Origin: an uncultured Pelagibacteraceae bacterium
GTDB taxonomy: Bacteria > Pseudomonadota > Alphaproteobacteria > Pelagibacterales > Pelagibacteraceae
Length of the DNA: 64,000 nt
Assembly: GCA_902568235.1 (NCBI GenBank)
Contig: CACFPS010000003.1
Span: 62,001-126,000 of the forward strand
Direction of reading: 5' to 3'
Both the position numbers and the translations under genes were made by a program. Positions 42,846 through 51,169 of this stretch are shown here, in pieces; position 1 is the first letter of the stretch; each line of letters starts with the position of its first letter. The notes beneath the pieces were generated by a model. It saw only the letters and a list, made by a program, of their open reading frames with translations. It made no database searches and had not been told where the DNA came from.

Positions 42846-43181
42846 CTAATCGTAAGTTGTTGTGCTGCTAAAACCATCGTCACATTCTGATTTTATTTTT
42901 TTAATTTTTTTATCATATATACCAAATGTAGATGCATCTAAACCGTATCTTTCTACTGTACTTGTACAAGTTATCTTTTTTTCACCATAAGAATATGAGG
43001 TTGTATGCGTTTCTGTATCGGTATTTAAAAATTCATCAGCAGAAATCATACTATTATGAAGTTTTTTTAGAAAATTTTTACTCGCTTCTTCTTTCGAAAA
43101 TTTATTTGTCCCTGAGTTGTATCCTTTCATGTTACAAGCAACCAATAAAAACAAACTTAATATAACAAATAGTTTTTTCAT
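42846..43181 (-). CDS. Putative lipoprotein of unknown function
   Basis: Lipobox MKKLFVILSLFLLVAC. Confidence 0.65.
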   Translation of the reverse strand: MKKLFVILSLFLLVACNMKGYNSGTNKFSKEEASKNFLKKLHNSMISADEFLNTDTETHTTSYSYGEKKITCTSTVERYGLDASTFGIYDKKIKKIKSECDDGFSSTTTYD

Positions 43182-43182
43182 A

Positions 43183-43632
43183 TTAAAATGGTGCTTCGGA
43201 TTTAACTGAAAATCTTTTTATAACTGCTTCAATTACATTTTTCCAAATGCCGCCTAATAAACTTTCTTTATCATCTGCTTCCAGTGTCGCAATAAACCAA
43301 TCCTTATTTTTAAGTTTAAATCCAAGGTTTATTTTAAGATCTTTTCTCGTTTTATTTCCAGTAACCATTGCACCAATAATTGCACCCACACCACCAGTCA
43401 ACAATCCACCTACAACTGCTCCGCCAGTTTTTTTTAAAACACTTGTCTCTTTTATTGGTTTTGAGTTTTCGTCTAAGACTTTAAATTCTTTTACATCATT
43501 GCAAGAGATTTCAAATTTTTTCCCCATGCCTAGGACTTTATTTCCAATAATTATTTGATCTTTTTTAAGATGAAACAAGAAATCTCTTCCTATGTAATCT
43601 TTTTGATTTGATTGTGTAATTGTTATACTCAT
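43183..43632 (-). CDS. Protein of unknown function with glycine-zipper-like segment
   Basis: GGAVVGGLLTGGVGAIIGAMVTG. Confidence 0.6.
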   Translation of the reverse strand: MSITITQSNQKDYIGRDFLFHLKKDQIIIGNKVLGMGKKFEISCNDVKEFKVLDENSKPIKETSVLKKTGGAVVGGLLTGGVGAIIGAMVTGNKTRKDLKINLGFKLKNKDWFIATLEADDKESLLGGIWKNVIEAVIKRFSVKSEAPF

Positions 43633-43634
43633 CT

Positions 43635-43859
43635 CTAATTAGTTGCATTGCAACTATCTAACTTCCAACTTAGACTTTTGTCTTTATAAACACCTTGTCC
43701 AAGTGTTTTAACACAGTTTTTAACGTCTTGAGTTTGTTTTTCCAATCTAACCTCTGCTGGAGACTTTTCTTTTGGTTTTTCAGTTTTATCGTTATCAGAG
43801 CAAGAAGTTAAAAAACCAATCATCAAACCCAGAACCACAATGCCTAAAAGTTTTTTCAT
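43635..43859 (-). CDS. Small putative lipoprotein
   Basis: Lipobox MKKLLGIVVLGLMIGFLTSC. Confidence 0.6.
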   Translation of the reverse strand: MKKLLGIVVLGLMIGFLTSCSDNDKTEKPKEKSPAEVRLEKQTQDVKNCVKTLGQGVYKDKSLSWKLDSCNATN

Positions 43860-43881
43860 AAAGTAAGTTTAACCAAATTTA

Positions 43882-43955
43882 CAATGAAGTAATAGATCAA
43901 AAAAACCAACTAAAAACAAAATAAGTCTTTCTGACAATGAAGTTTGCAATGAAGT
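43882..43955 (+). repeat. Three direct copies of caatgaagt
   Basis: caatgaagt at 43882, 43935 and 43947; last two at 12-bp period. Confidence 0.75.
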
Positions 43956-43996
43956 GTTTTAATAAAGTGAATAAATATGCTATTTTCTAATCTAAT

Positions 43997-44018
43997 GCCG
44001 GGCAACAGAACGCCCCTT
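43997..44018 (+). repeat. tmRNA-tail repeat copy 4: gccgggcaacagaacgcccctt
   Basis: GGCAACAGAACGCCCCTT shared with copies 1 and 2. Confidence 0.88.
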
Positions 44019-44073
44019 ATAATGTATAACTAATTCTTTTTGACATTTAACCAATTTAATTTTAAAGTTTCAT

Positions 44074-44433
44074 ATGGACTTTGGAAAATCTATCTCATTC
44101 TGCTTCAGTAACTATTTTAATTTCAACGGAAGGGGTCAGCGATCTGAATTTTGGTGGTTTTATCTTTTTACTTGGATGTTGGCGATAGGAGGTAGTATTT
44201 TAGATTTCACAACAACTGGGTATGGTTACGGAATGTTTTATTATATTGCCAGTATTGCAGTATTTTTTCCTGCAATTGCCGCAGGATCTAGAAGATTGCA
44301 TGATTTAAACAAATCTGGATGGTGGCAGTTGATAATGATTACTATAGTTGGATTAATTCCTTTGGTAATTTGGTGGGCAACCGAAGGTGAGAAGAAGAAA
44401 AATAGATTTGGAGCACCTATCAAATTAAAGTAA
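44074..44433 (+). CDS. DUF805 family membrane protein
   Basis: FNFNGRGQRSEFWWFYLF ... GSRRLHDLNKSGWWQL is classic DUF805. Confidence 0.9.
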   Translation: MDFGKSISFCFSNYFNFNGRGQRSEFWWFYLFTWMLAIGGSILDFTTTGYGYGMFYYIASIAVFFPAIAAGSRRLHDLNKSGWWQLIMITIVGLIPLVIWWATEGEKKKNRFGAPIKLK

Positions 44434-44445
44434 AAAATTTAATTT

Positions 44446-44467
44446 GCCGGGCAACAGAACGTTCCTT
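44446..44467 (+). repeat. tmRNA-tail repeat copy 5: gccgggcaacagaacgttcctt
   Basis: Differs from copy 4 only at gcccc -> gttcc. Confidence 0.85.
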
Positions 44468-44493
44468 AATAATCAATCCACATTAAAACTTCG

Positions 44494-45087
44494 CTAAATA
44501 GGGTTATTAAACCAATCAGAGATTTCCTTTGTGCTCATTATAACTTGAAGACTATCTTTCCATCCATTTTTGATTTTTAAACTTTTTTTATACTTTGTGC
44601 AATTAATCTCAAAATAATCTCCCGACTTGAAAAAAAAACCAACGTTATGTGTAACGCTTTCACCTGTTGGATCCCAATCAAATTCAAATGAACCTTTATG
44701 TTTTTCAGCATTATCAAACATTGAAGAAAAATCATTTTCAATTTTCTTTTGTTTTGCAAAACATTCTTCTAATTTATCGTCATATGGATTCGATCCTTTA
44801 ATCATATAAATTTTGTAATGCTTATCTTTTGGTTTTACCATAAATGATAAATGACTATAATTTTCAAAGTTGCCAAACCAGTATACTTCTCCAAAATCAT
44901 CATTTAAATAATTGTATGAAGGTTTGTTCGTTTCTATTTCATTTATTATTTCTTCTTTGGAAAGATGATCTAACAAACTATCTCCAATACTTATGCCTTC
45001 CATCTCAAATTCAGATATGTCGTTAGAAAAAGAGAATGATGAAAAACTGAAGAAAATTAAAAACAGGTAAGTAGATAATTTTTTCAT
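44494..45087 (-). CDS. Secreted protein of unknown function
   Basis: 197 aa with signal peptide MKKLSTYLFLIFFSFSSFSFS. Confidence 0.65.
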   Translation of the reverse strand: MKKLSTYLFLIFFSFSSFSFSNDISEFEMEGISIGDSLLDHLSKEEIINEIETNKPSYNYLNDDFGEVYWFGNFENYSHLSFMVKPKDKHYKIYMIKGSNPYDDKLEECFAKQKKIENDFSSMFDNAEKHKGSFEFDWDPTGESVTHNVGFFFKSGDYFEINCTKYKKSLKIKNGWKDSLQVIMSTKEISDWFNNPI

Positions 45088-45202
45088 TTTTTAAAGTATA
45101 GCAATTTTAAGTTTGATTGGCAGTATTAATTTCGGATACTTTGATAATATATGAATAAATACAAATTATTTTCAATACACCGATTTACAAAACAACATTT
45201 CT

Positions 45203-46072
45203 CTAATTTAATAAATCTATATTATTAATATTGTTTAATGATTTATTATATTCATCCATGTTCTCTCTTCTAGCAAGGTAAAATGAAAATAAATTTAATA
45301 ATATCACCATGTACAATGGAATTAATGTAATAATAGAAATATTTGTATAAATTAAAAATAAGTAAATAATTACAAAAAATATTGATCTTATTAAAACATT
45401 ACTTCGAAAAACACTTATGATTGATAAAGAGTGTTTTAGTAAATTTAAAAAACTCATTTTTGAGGGACCAAAGTATCTTTTTCCTCTTATGGATTGACTG
45501 CTAATTTTATTTTTTTCAACTTTCTGTAAAGAGCCAGAAAAACTACTCCAAGTAGCCTTTTCATTAATCATTTTTTCAACTGTTAATTTTGGAAGACAGG
45601 TATAATTTCCAAATTTAATTGACTGTCCTGCAAATGTTAAAGTAATAACTTTATGAAAAAAATAACAAATTTTAAAAATTATATTTTCTGATCTTTTCAT
45701 TCTATCTCCAACAATTGGTCTAAAAGAGTTATAATTTAAATGCTGTAAAAAATTTTTTATTTCTTCGGGCCTATCTTCTCCATCGCCATCCATTGGAATT
45801 ACATAATCAAATTCTTCATTTTCAAAAATATACTTTAATCCTGCAGCATTACATCTTGCATGTCCTCTGTTTTCTTTCATATTGATTATTTTAATAGAAT
45901 TTAAATTATCTAAATCAGCAGATAATTCAGGTTTAATTTCAGTAGATGCATCATTCACAATAATGACTGAAAACTCATGACCTAAGTTTAAAACTTCATT
46001 ATTTATATTTTCTAAAAGTTTAAAAACTGATTGCCAATCATTAAATATAGAAATTAAAATTTTTATTTTCAT
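45203..46072 (-). CDS. Glycosyltransferase family 2
   Basis: SVIIVNDAST, PMDGDGEDRPEEI (GT-A DxD), C-terminal TM segments. Confidence 0.88.
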   Translation of the reverse strand: MKIKILISIFNDWQSVFKLLENINNEVLNLGHEFSVIIVNDASTEIKPELSADLDNLNSIKIINMKENRGHARCNAAGLKYIFENEEFDYVIPMDGDGEDRPEEIKNFLQHLNYNSFRPIVGDRMKRSENIIFKICYFFHKVITLTFAGQSIKFGNYTCLPKLTVEKMINEKATWSSFSGSLQKVEKNKISSQSIRGKRYFGPSKMSFLNLLKHSLSIISVFRSNVLIRSIFFVIIYLFLIYTNISIITLIPLYMVILLNLFSFYLARRENMDEYNKSLNNINNIDLLN

Positions 46073-46191
46073 TAGCTTGCAGAGCTTAACAATCTAAACA
46101 AAGATGCGAGTATTCCAAAACCTGAAAATTCAATTACTGCAACAATTACTATAATAAATAGTACTTTTTTCCACTTATCACTTATATTCAT
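46072..46191 (-). CDS. 39-aa single-TM peptide (not in ORF track), translationally coupled to the GT2 gene
   Basis: MNISDKWKKVLFIIVIVAVIEFSGFGILASLFRLLSSAS*; TAATG overlap with start of 45203..46072. Confidence 0.5.
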   Translation of the reverse strand: MNISDKWKKVLFIIVIVAVIEFSGFGILASLFRLLSSAS

Positions 46192-46214
46192 AATTTATCT
46201 TCTACCATTGTATT

Positions 46215-47612
46215 TTATTTTTTCCATGTATTGCTTAAATAAATTCCGGGAGAGCTCTTATTTTGCTGAATTATTTCAATTAAGGAAATTCCAGAAAAAT
46301 ACATGTAATCAATTCCTTCAATTTTTTCTCCACATTTAGGTGAGCAGGGAGTTTTTATTTGACCTAACCAAACTGGTCTTGATTTTAAATGATAAGATAA
46401 ATTTCCTGCATACCATTCGTTTCCTATTACATAAGCAATTTTACTATCATGTGTGTTATTCCATATTTCTTGTACTTCATTTGCAATTTTTTTTCCTTGG
46501 TAGTCTGTTCTTTTGTCTATTTGAGTAATCGAAACATAAGCATATGCAAAAGGAGAAAAAATAAATAAAATTAAGAAGACAGCAGTAAAGCCTTTTAGTT
46601 TATTTAAATTTATTTGAGATTGAAAAATATAAATTAACAGAACTCCAAAAAATAAATAAAAAGGTGTCATCCACATTGTTCTAATTTTAACACCCATAAT
46701 CATAGAAGTTAAAAAGATTAAAACTATTGGAGCAATATTTATTGCTAATAAAAATAATAACTTATTATCTTTAAAGTTAAATTTGCTTTTAAATTTATTG
46801 TTTAAGAATAAAAACATTAAAAAGAAAGGTATTAATATTCCAATTTGTTTCCCCAAAAATATTGGTGGATGAATTATGTGATCTAAGAAATTTTGATCAC
46901 CCGTTCCTGTTCTATCAAGGCCATAAGTAATCGTTATAAAATTATTTTCAGTTAGCCAAATTAAATGGGGCAATAAAACTATTAAAAAAGAAATAATTGA
47001 GATAAGACATTTAAAATCAATTTTCTTTTTATAGATCATGTAAATTAAAAAAATATCAATTCCTAAGCCTAAATAGATAAATAAATATTTGGATAAAAAT
47101 CCAAATCCTGCAAACAAACCAACTAACAACCAGTCAATAATTTTATTATTTTTAAAGCCTTTCCATAAATATAGAACTGTTAATGACCAGAAAGGCATTA
47201 AACAAACGTTCACATTAAATTCAGGAGTTGTAAAATTATAAAAGTAAATTCCTTCTAATAATAAAACTGATAACAAACAAAAAACTTTATTTTCAAAAAA
47301 CTGTTCTGCAATTTTAAAAACAACAAAAAAAGAAATAATTACACAAATTTGACTTAATAAATAAAAGGCCCAGTCTTGCGAACCAAAAATTTGGTAAAAT
47401 ATCTCAACTAAAAATGCACTCATTGGAGGATGTTTATTAAATCCCCAATCTAAATTACTTCCCCAGGCCAATGCTTCAATTGTATCTAATGGCAAATTGT
47501 TATTTGTGAATGTTGGGGTTAGCGTCCAAACAATTAAATGAACTGTCAAAAAAACGTAAAATAAATTTATTATATTTTTTTTATTAATGGCCATTTTACT
47601 TAATTTATACAA
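46215..47612 (-). CDS. GT39/PMT-like integral membrane glycosyltransferase
   Basis: DTIEALAWGSNLDWGFNKHPPMSAFLVEIFYQIFG pattern and about ten TM segments. Confidence 0.85.
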   Translation of the reverse strand: MYKLSKMAINKKNIINLFYVFLTVHLIVWTLTPTFTNNNLPLDTIEALAWGSNLDWGFNKHPPMSAFLVEIFYQIFGSQDWAFYLLSQICVIISFFVVFKIAEQFFENKVFCLLSVLLLEGIYFYNFTTPEFNVNVCLMPFWSLTVLYLWKGFKNNKIIDWLLVGLFAGFGFLSKYLFIYLGLGIDIFLIYMIYKKKIDFKCLISIISFLIVLLPHLIWLTENNFITITYGLDRTGTGDQNFLDHIIHPPIFLGKQIGILIPFFLMFLFLNNKFKSKFNFKDNKLLFLLAINIAPIVLIFLTSMIMGVKIRTMWMTPFYLFFGVLLIYIFQSQINLNKLKGFTAVFLILFIFSPFAYAYVSITQIDKRTDYQGKKIANEVQEIWNNTHDSKIAYVIGNEWYAGNLSYHLKSRPVWLGQIKTPCSPKCGEKIEGIDYMYFSGISLIEIIQQNKSSPGIYLSNTWKK

Positions 47613-47672
47613 TTAATGGTTCCTTGACACCTATTTATTCATGAATATATTCAGCTCGTTTAAAATTTAACT

Positions 47673-48089
47673 ATGGTTAAAATTTCCAAAACCTACATTC
47701 CAAAGGAAACAGAAAAATATATGTGTGCCAAGCACCTTGTTTTTTTTAAACAAAAATTAATGGAATGGAAAAAAGATCTTAAAAAATCTAATAATGATGC
47801 AATTTTACAAGCATCAATGGATGATAACAGCGCTTCAGCAGACATAGTAGATCAAGCTAGTTCTTATACAGAAAAAAATGTAGAGATGAGAGCTATTAAT
47901 AGGCAAATTAAATTAATAGCAAAAATTGATGGTGCATTGAAAAAAATTCAAGATGGCACATATGGTTATTGTGCAGAAACAGGTGAACCAATTGGTATAA
48001 AAAGACTAATTGCAAGACCTGTTGCAACTCTTTGTATTGCTGCTCAAGAAAAACACGAAAAAAACGAAAAAGTATACGCCGACGACTAA
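47673..48089 (+). CDS. dksA: DksA/TraR-family transcription factor
   Basis: IDGALKKIQDGTYGYCAETGEPIGIKRLIARPVATLCIAAQE. Confidence 0.93.
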   Translation: MVKISKTYIPKETEKYMCAKHLVFFKQKLMEWKKDLKKSNNDAILQASMDDNSASADIVDQASSYTEKNVEMRAINRQIKLIAKIDGALKKIQDGTYGYCAETGEPIGIKRLIARPVATLCIAAQEKHEKNEKVYADD

Positions 48090-48718
48090 GGATAGTCTAT
48101 CTCAGCTCTCTTGTTCATAAATCTGAAGCCTTTTATTACCGCTGAACGTTTAGATATTTCTATATACCATCTGCTCAGGTGATCAAAATTTGCCAACCCA
48201 ATATCATGAATCTTATGCCTTGCTATCCAAGGCCAAGTAGCAATATCTGCAATTGTATAATTTTCTCCTGCTAAAAATTTTGATTGACCAAGTCTTTCAT
48301 CTAAGTCCTCATAAATTCTTCTTGTTATATCAAAATATCTTTTTTCTCCGAATTCACTTTTGCCTTGATGATAATGATGAAATTGATGGTGTTGCCCTAT
48401 CATTGGTCCCACATAACCCATTTGACCCATTAACCACTGATTAATTTTTAGCCTATTTTTTTCATGGTAAAATTTATTACTTTTTTCACCTAAATATATG
48501 AGAATTGCACCAGATTCAAAAACAGCTTCTTTATTATTATTATGATCAACTATCACTGGAATTTTGCTAAATGGACTGATCTTTCTAAATTCTCGAGTAA
48601 ATTGTTCCTTTTTATTATGAAGATCAACACTAGTTACTTTGTAATCAAAGCCTATTTCTTCGAGCATAATGCTTATCTTTTTACCATTTGGAGTATCTGC
48701 TGAAAATAGCTCAATCAC
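48086..48718 (-). CDS. Glutathione S-transferase family protein
   Basis: TPNGKKISIMLEEIGFDYKV, FSKIPVIVD, ESGAILIYLGEK. Confidence 0.92.
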   Translation of the reverse strand: MIELFSADTPNGKKISIMLEEIGFDYKVTSVDLHNKKEQFTREFRKISPFSKIPVIVDHNNNKEAVFESGAILIYLGEKSNKFYHEKNRLKINQWLMGQMGYVGPMIGQHHQFHHYHQGKSEFGEKRYFDITRRIYEDLDERLGQSKFLAGENYTIADIATWPWIARHKIHDIGLANFDHLSRWYIEISKRSAVIKGFRFMNKRAEIDYP

Positions 48719-49731
48719 TCTTTAACGCCTATTCTACCTTTTACTGTCTTTGACGTAGTTGTAAATTCAAACCTATATTTTTCATTTGGTCTGGCGTATT
48801 TAAAACAGCCTCTTGCTGCGAGAGCCCCTTCATGAAATCCGGATAGAATTAGTTTGAGTTTTCCAGGATATGTGCAGATATCACCAATTGCAAAAATGCC
48901 TTTATGATTTGTTTCAAAATTTTCAGTATTTACTGGGATTGTTTTTTTATCAATATTTAGTCCCCACTCTAAAATTGGTCCAAGCTGCATAATTAAACCA
49001 AAAAATCCCAAAACATAATCAGCATTGATTGTTTTAATTTGACCTTCTTCGTGTTTTATTTCAACAATTTCAATTTTTTCACTACCTTTTACATCATTGA
49101 TTGAATATTTAGTTAAAACATCTATTTTTTTTTCTTTTTCTAATTCTTTTATTTTTTTTACACTAGAAGGAGCTCCTCTGAACTCATCTCTTCTATGAAT
49201 TAATGTAACTTTTGAATTTTTTGAGAGTTCTATTGCCCAATCTAAAGCACTATCTCCACCTCCAAAAATAACAACCTTCTTGCCTTTAAAGATGCTCTTA
49301 TCTTTGATTGAATATAAAACAGTTTTTTCTTCAAATTTTTCACAATTTTTTGTTGGAAATTTTCTTGGTTCAAAAGAACCAACTCCTCCTGCAATTACTA
49401 TATTTGGTGTTATAAATTCTTTTCCCTTAAATGTATTTACAATCCATTTATTGTTTTGATTTTTTATTTTTTGGACTCTATCTTTTAAATGAAAATTGAA
49501 ATTAAATGGTTTTATTTGTTCTATTAAATTTTTTGTGAGTTCTTCTCCAGTGCACTCTGGGATAGCAGGAATATCATAGATTGGTTTATCGGGATAAAGT
49601 TCTATGCATTGTCCTCCAATTTTATCTAGATTGTCAACTATCTCACATTTAAGTCCAATTATTCCTAGCTGATGTGCGCAAAATAAACCTGTGGGTCCTG
49701 CTCCAATAACTAAAACATCTGTATTAATCAT
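48715..49731 (-). CDS. Ferredoxin-NADP reductase, thioredoxin-reductase-like
   Basis: VIGAGPTGLFCAHQLG, VVIFGGGDSALDWAIEL, FAIGDICTYPGKLKLILSGFHEGALAA. Confidence 0.92.
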   Translation of the reverse strand: MINTDVLVIGAGPTGLFCAHQLGIIGLKCEIVDNLDKIGGQCIELYPDKPIYDIPAIPECTGEELTKNLIEQIKPFNFNFHLKDRVQKIKNQNNKWIVNTFKGKEFITPNIVIAGGVGSFEPRKFPTKNCEKFEEKTVLYSIKDKSIFKGKKVVIFGGGDSALDWAIELSKNSKVTLIHRRDEFRGAPSSVKKIKELEKEKKIDVLTKYSINDVKGSEKIEIVEIKHEEGQIKTINADYVLGFFGLIMQLGPILEWGLNIDKKTIPVNTENFETNHKGIFAIGDICTYPGKLKLILSGFHEGALAARGCFKYARPNEKYRFEFTTTSKTVKGRIGVKE

Positions 49732-50051
49732 TAAATTTGTTTTTCTGGTAAATGAACAACCAGTCCTTCTAATTTTTCAGATACAATAATCTGACAACTC
49801 AGCCTACTATTTTTTTTTGGTTCGTAAGCTTGGTCTAACATATCATCTTCTCCAATTTCTTTTTCTGGTAATTTTGAAAACCAGTCATCATTTATATAAA
49901 CATGGCAAGTCGCACATGCCATACTGCCTCCGCAATCAGCATCTATTCCTGGTATACCATTTTGAACAGCGCCCTCCATAACAGTAAGACCGTTTACAAC
50001 ATCTGCTTCATATTCTTTACCGCTGTGTTCTATATATTTTATTTTTGTCAT
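49731..50051 (-). CDS. 2Fe-2S ferredoxin
   Basis: [23 protein letters not shown]. Confidence 0.93.
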   Translation of the reverse strand: MTKIKYIEHSGKEYEADVVNGLTVMEGAVQNGIPGIDADCGGSMACATCHVYINDDWFSKLPEKEIGEDDMLDQAYEPKKNSRLSCQIIVSEKLEGLVVHLPEKQI

Positions 50052-50070
50052 TTCTTTAAGATAAGTTTAA

Positions 50071-51072
50071 TTAATTACTTTGCAATTGTGGTAAATTTTT
50101 TTTTATAAAAAAACTTGGATCTTTTTTTTGTTTCATTATTGCAGGAATAATCTCTTTAAAAGCATCAATCAATCCTTTATTTGGTTCGGGAATTTGATCT
50201 TTAATATAATTATGAAGTTTATCAAGATTATATGAGGGAACTGTGGGGAACAAGTGATGAGTTAAATGATATTCCATTTTCCAATACAAAAAGCTTAAAA
50301 TTGGATTTAAATACATTTCTCTTGAAGTGGCTCTATGATCCTTGATATCTCTCGCTAAACCCGCATGTTGCGTAAACGCAACTAATTTATGTAAAGTTTT
50401 TCCATAAAATTGTGGCAATAACAAAAATAAAACTGGCAACCAAGAAGAAGCTAGTACAGACCAAATAATTATTAAAATCCAAAAAATAACGAAAATTCTT
50501 GAAATTAAAACGCATTTTGGTCTCATAGTTTCTGGAATACTATCCAGCATAACTTGTGTATTTATACCAAATGCGTGTTTAAAAATCTCAAATGAAATAT
50601 TATTTTTAAAAAAAAATAATTCACCAAATGGAATAATATTTATAATTAGTTTGTTGGGAGTTTCTTTAAAATTATTACCATACTCTATTTCATGATCATA
50701 AGGATCTTTGGTTGAATAAGTGTTTCCATGATGAATAAAATGCGTGTATCTCCATCTTATAGGTTCAAAATAGGACATGAAACAAGCAATATAATAAAAT
50801 AATTCATTTAGAAATTTTGATTTGAATGCAGTTTTGTGTCCTGTCTCATGCCAAATTGGATTTGAAAAGCAGAAAATATTTCCATATATCAAAAACCAGA
50901 AAAGTGACCACCATGTTCCCCAAGTCTTATATGCAAAAAAACCTAATACAAACAATAAACCAAAATAAAAAGCAACATGTTGTAAACCTTTAATGTCTGA
51001 TTTTTTTGATAGTTCTTTTAGTACTTCTTTATCGACTATACATTTGTGCCATTTTTTTAGATTTACATCCAT
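50071..51072 (-). CDS. Membrane fatty-acid-desaturase/hydroxylase superfamily diiron protein
   Basis: Histidine boxes HETGH, HFIHH, HLTHH; TM segments. Confidence 0.9.
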   Translation of the reverse strand: MDVNLKKWHKCIVDKEVLKELSKKSDIKGLQHVAFYFGLLFVLGFFAYKTWGTWWSLFWFLIYGNIFCFSNPIWHETGHKTAFKSKFLNELFYYIACFMSYFEPIRWRYTHFIHHGNTYSTKDPYDHEIEYGNNFKETPNKLIINIIPFGELFFFKNNISFEIFKHAFGINTQVMLDSIPETMRPKCVLISRIFVIFWILIIIWSVLASSWLPVLFLLLPQFYGKTLHKLVAFTQHAGLARDIKDHRATSREMYLNPILSFLYWKMEYHLTHHLFPTVPSYNLDKLHNYIKDQIPEPNKGLIDAFKEIIPAIMKQKKDPSFFIKKNLPQLQSN

Positions 51073-51122
51073 AGATAAAAATAAGTATAGATAATATATA
51101 ATTATTTGGGATATTCAAAAAA

Positions 51123-51148
51123 AAAGGCGGGTATAAATACCCGCCTTT
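51123..51148 (-). terminator. Terminator downstream of proteorhodopsin gene
   Basis: aaaggcgggtataaatacccgccttt hairpin with a T-rich minus-strand tail. Confidence 0.92.
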
Positions 51149-51169
51149 TCTAAAAAAAGTTTATGTTAA

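Noticed and set aside
40892-44467. CRISPR-like array
   Set aside because: Repeats are spaced roughly 0.4-1.1 kb apart with coding cassettes between them, and no cas genes are present.
40892-44467. Repeats as simple transcription terminators or small RNA hairpins
   Set aside because: GGGGC/GCCCC pairing exists only in copies 1 and 2; copies 3-5 keep the primary sequence CAGAACG(C/T)(C/T)CCTT but not the hairpin, so a DNA-site explanation fits better, though it is not proven.
40919-47612. Integrase, transposase or phage structural gene in the tmRNA-adjacent island
   Set aside because: None of the ORF translations shows recombinase or virion protein motifs; the element would have to be non-autonomous or decayed.
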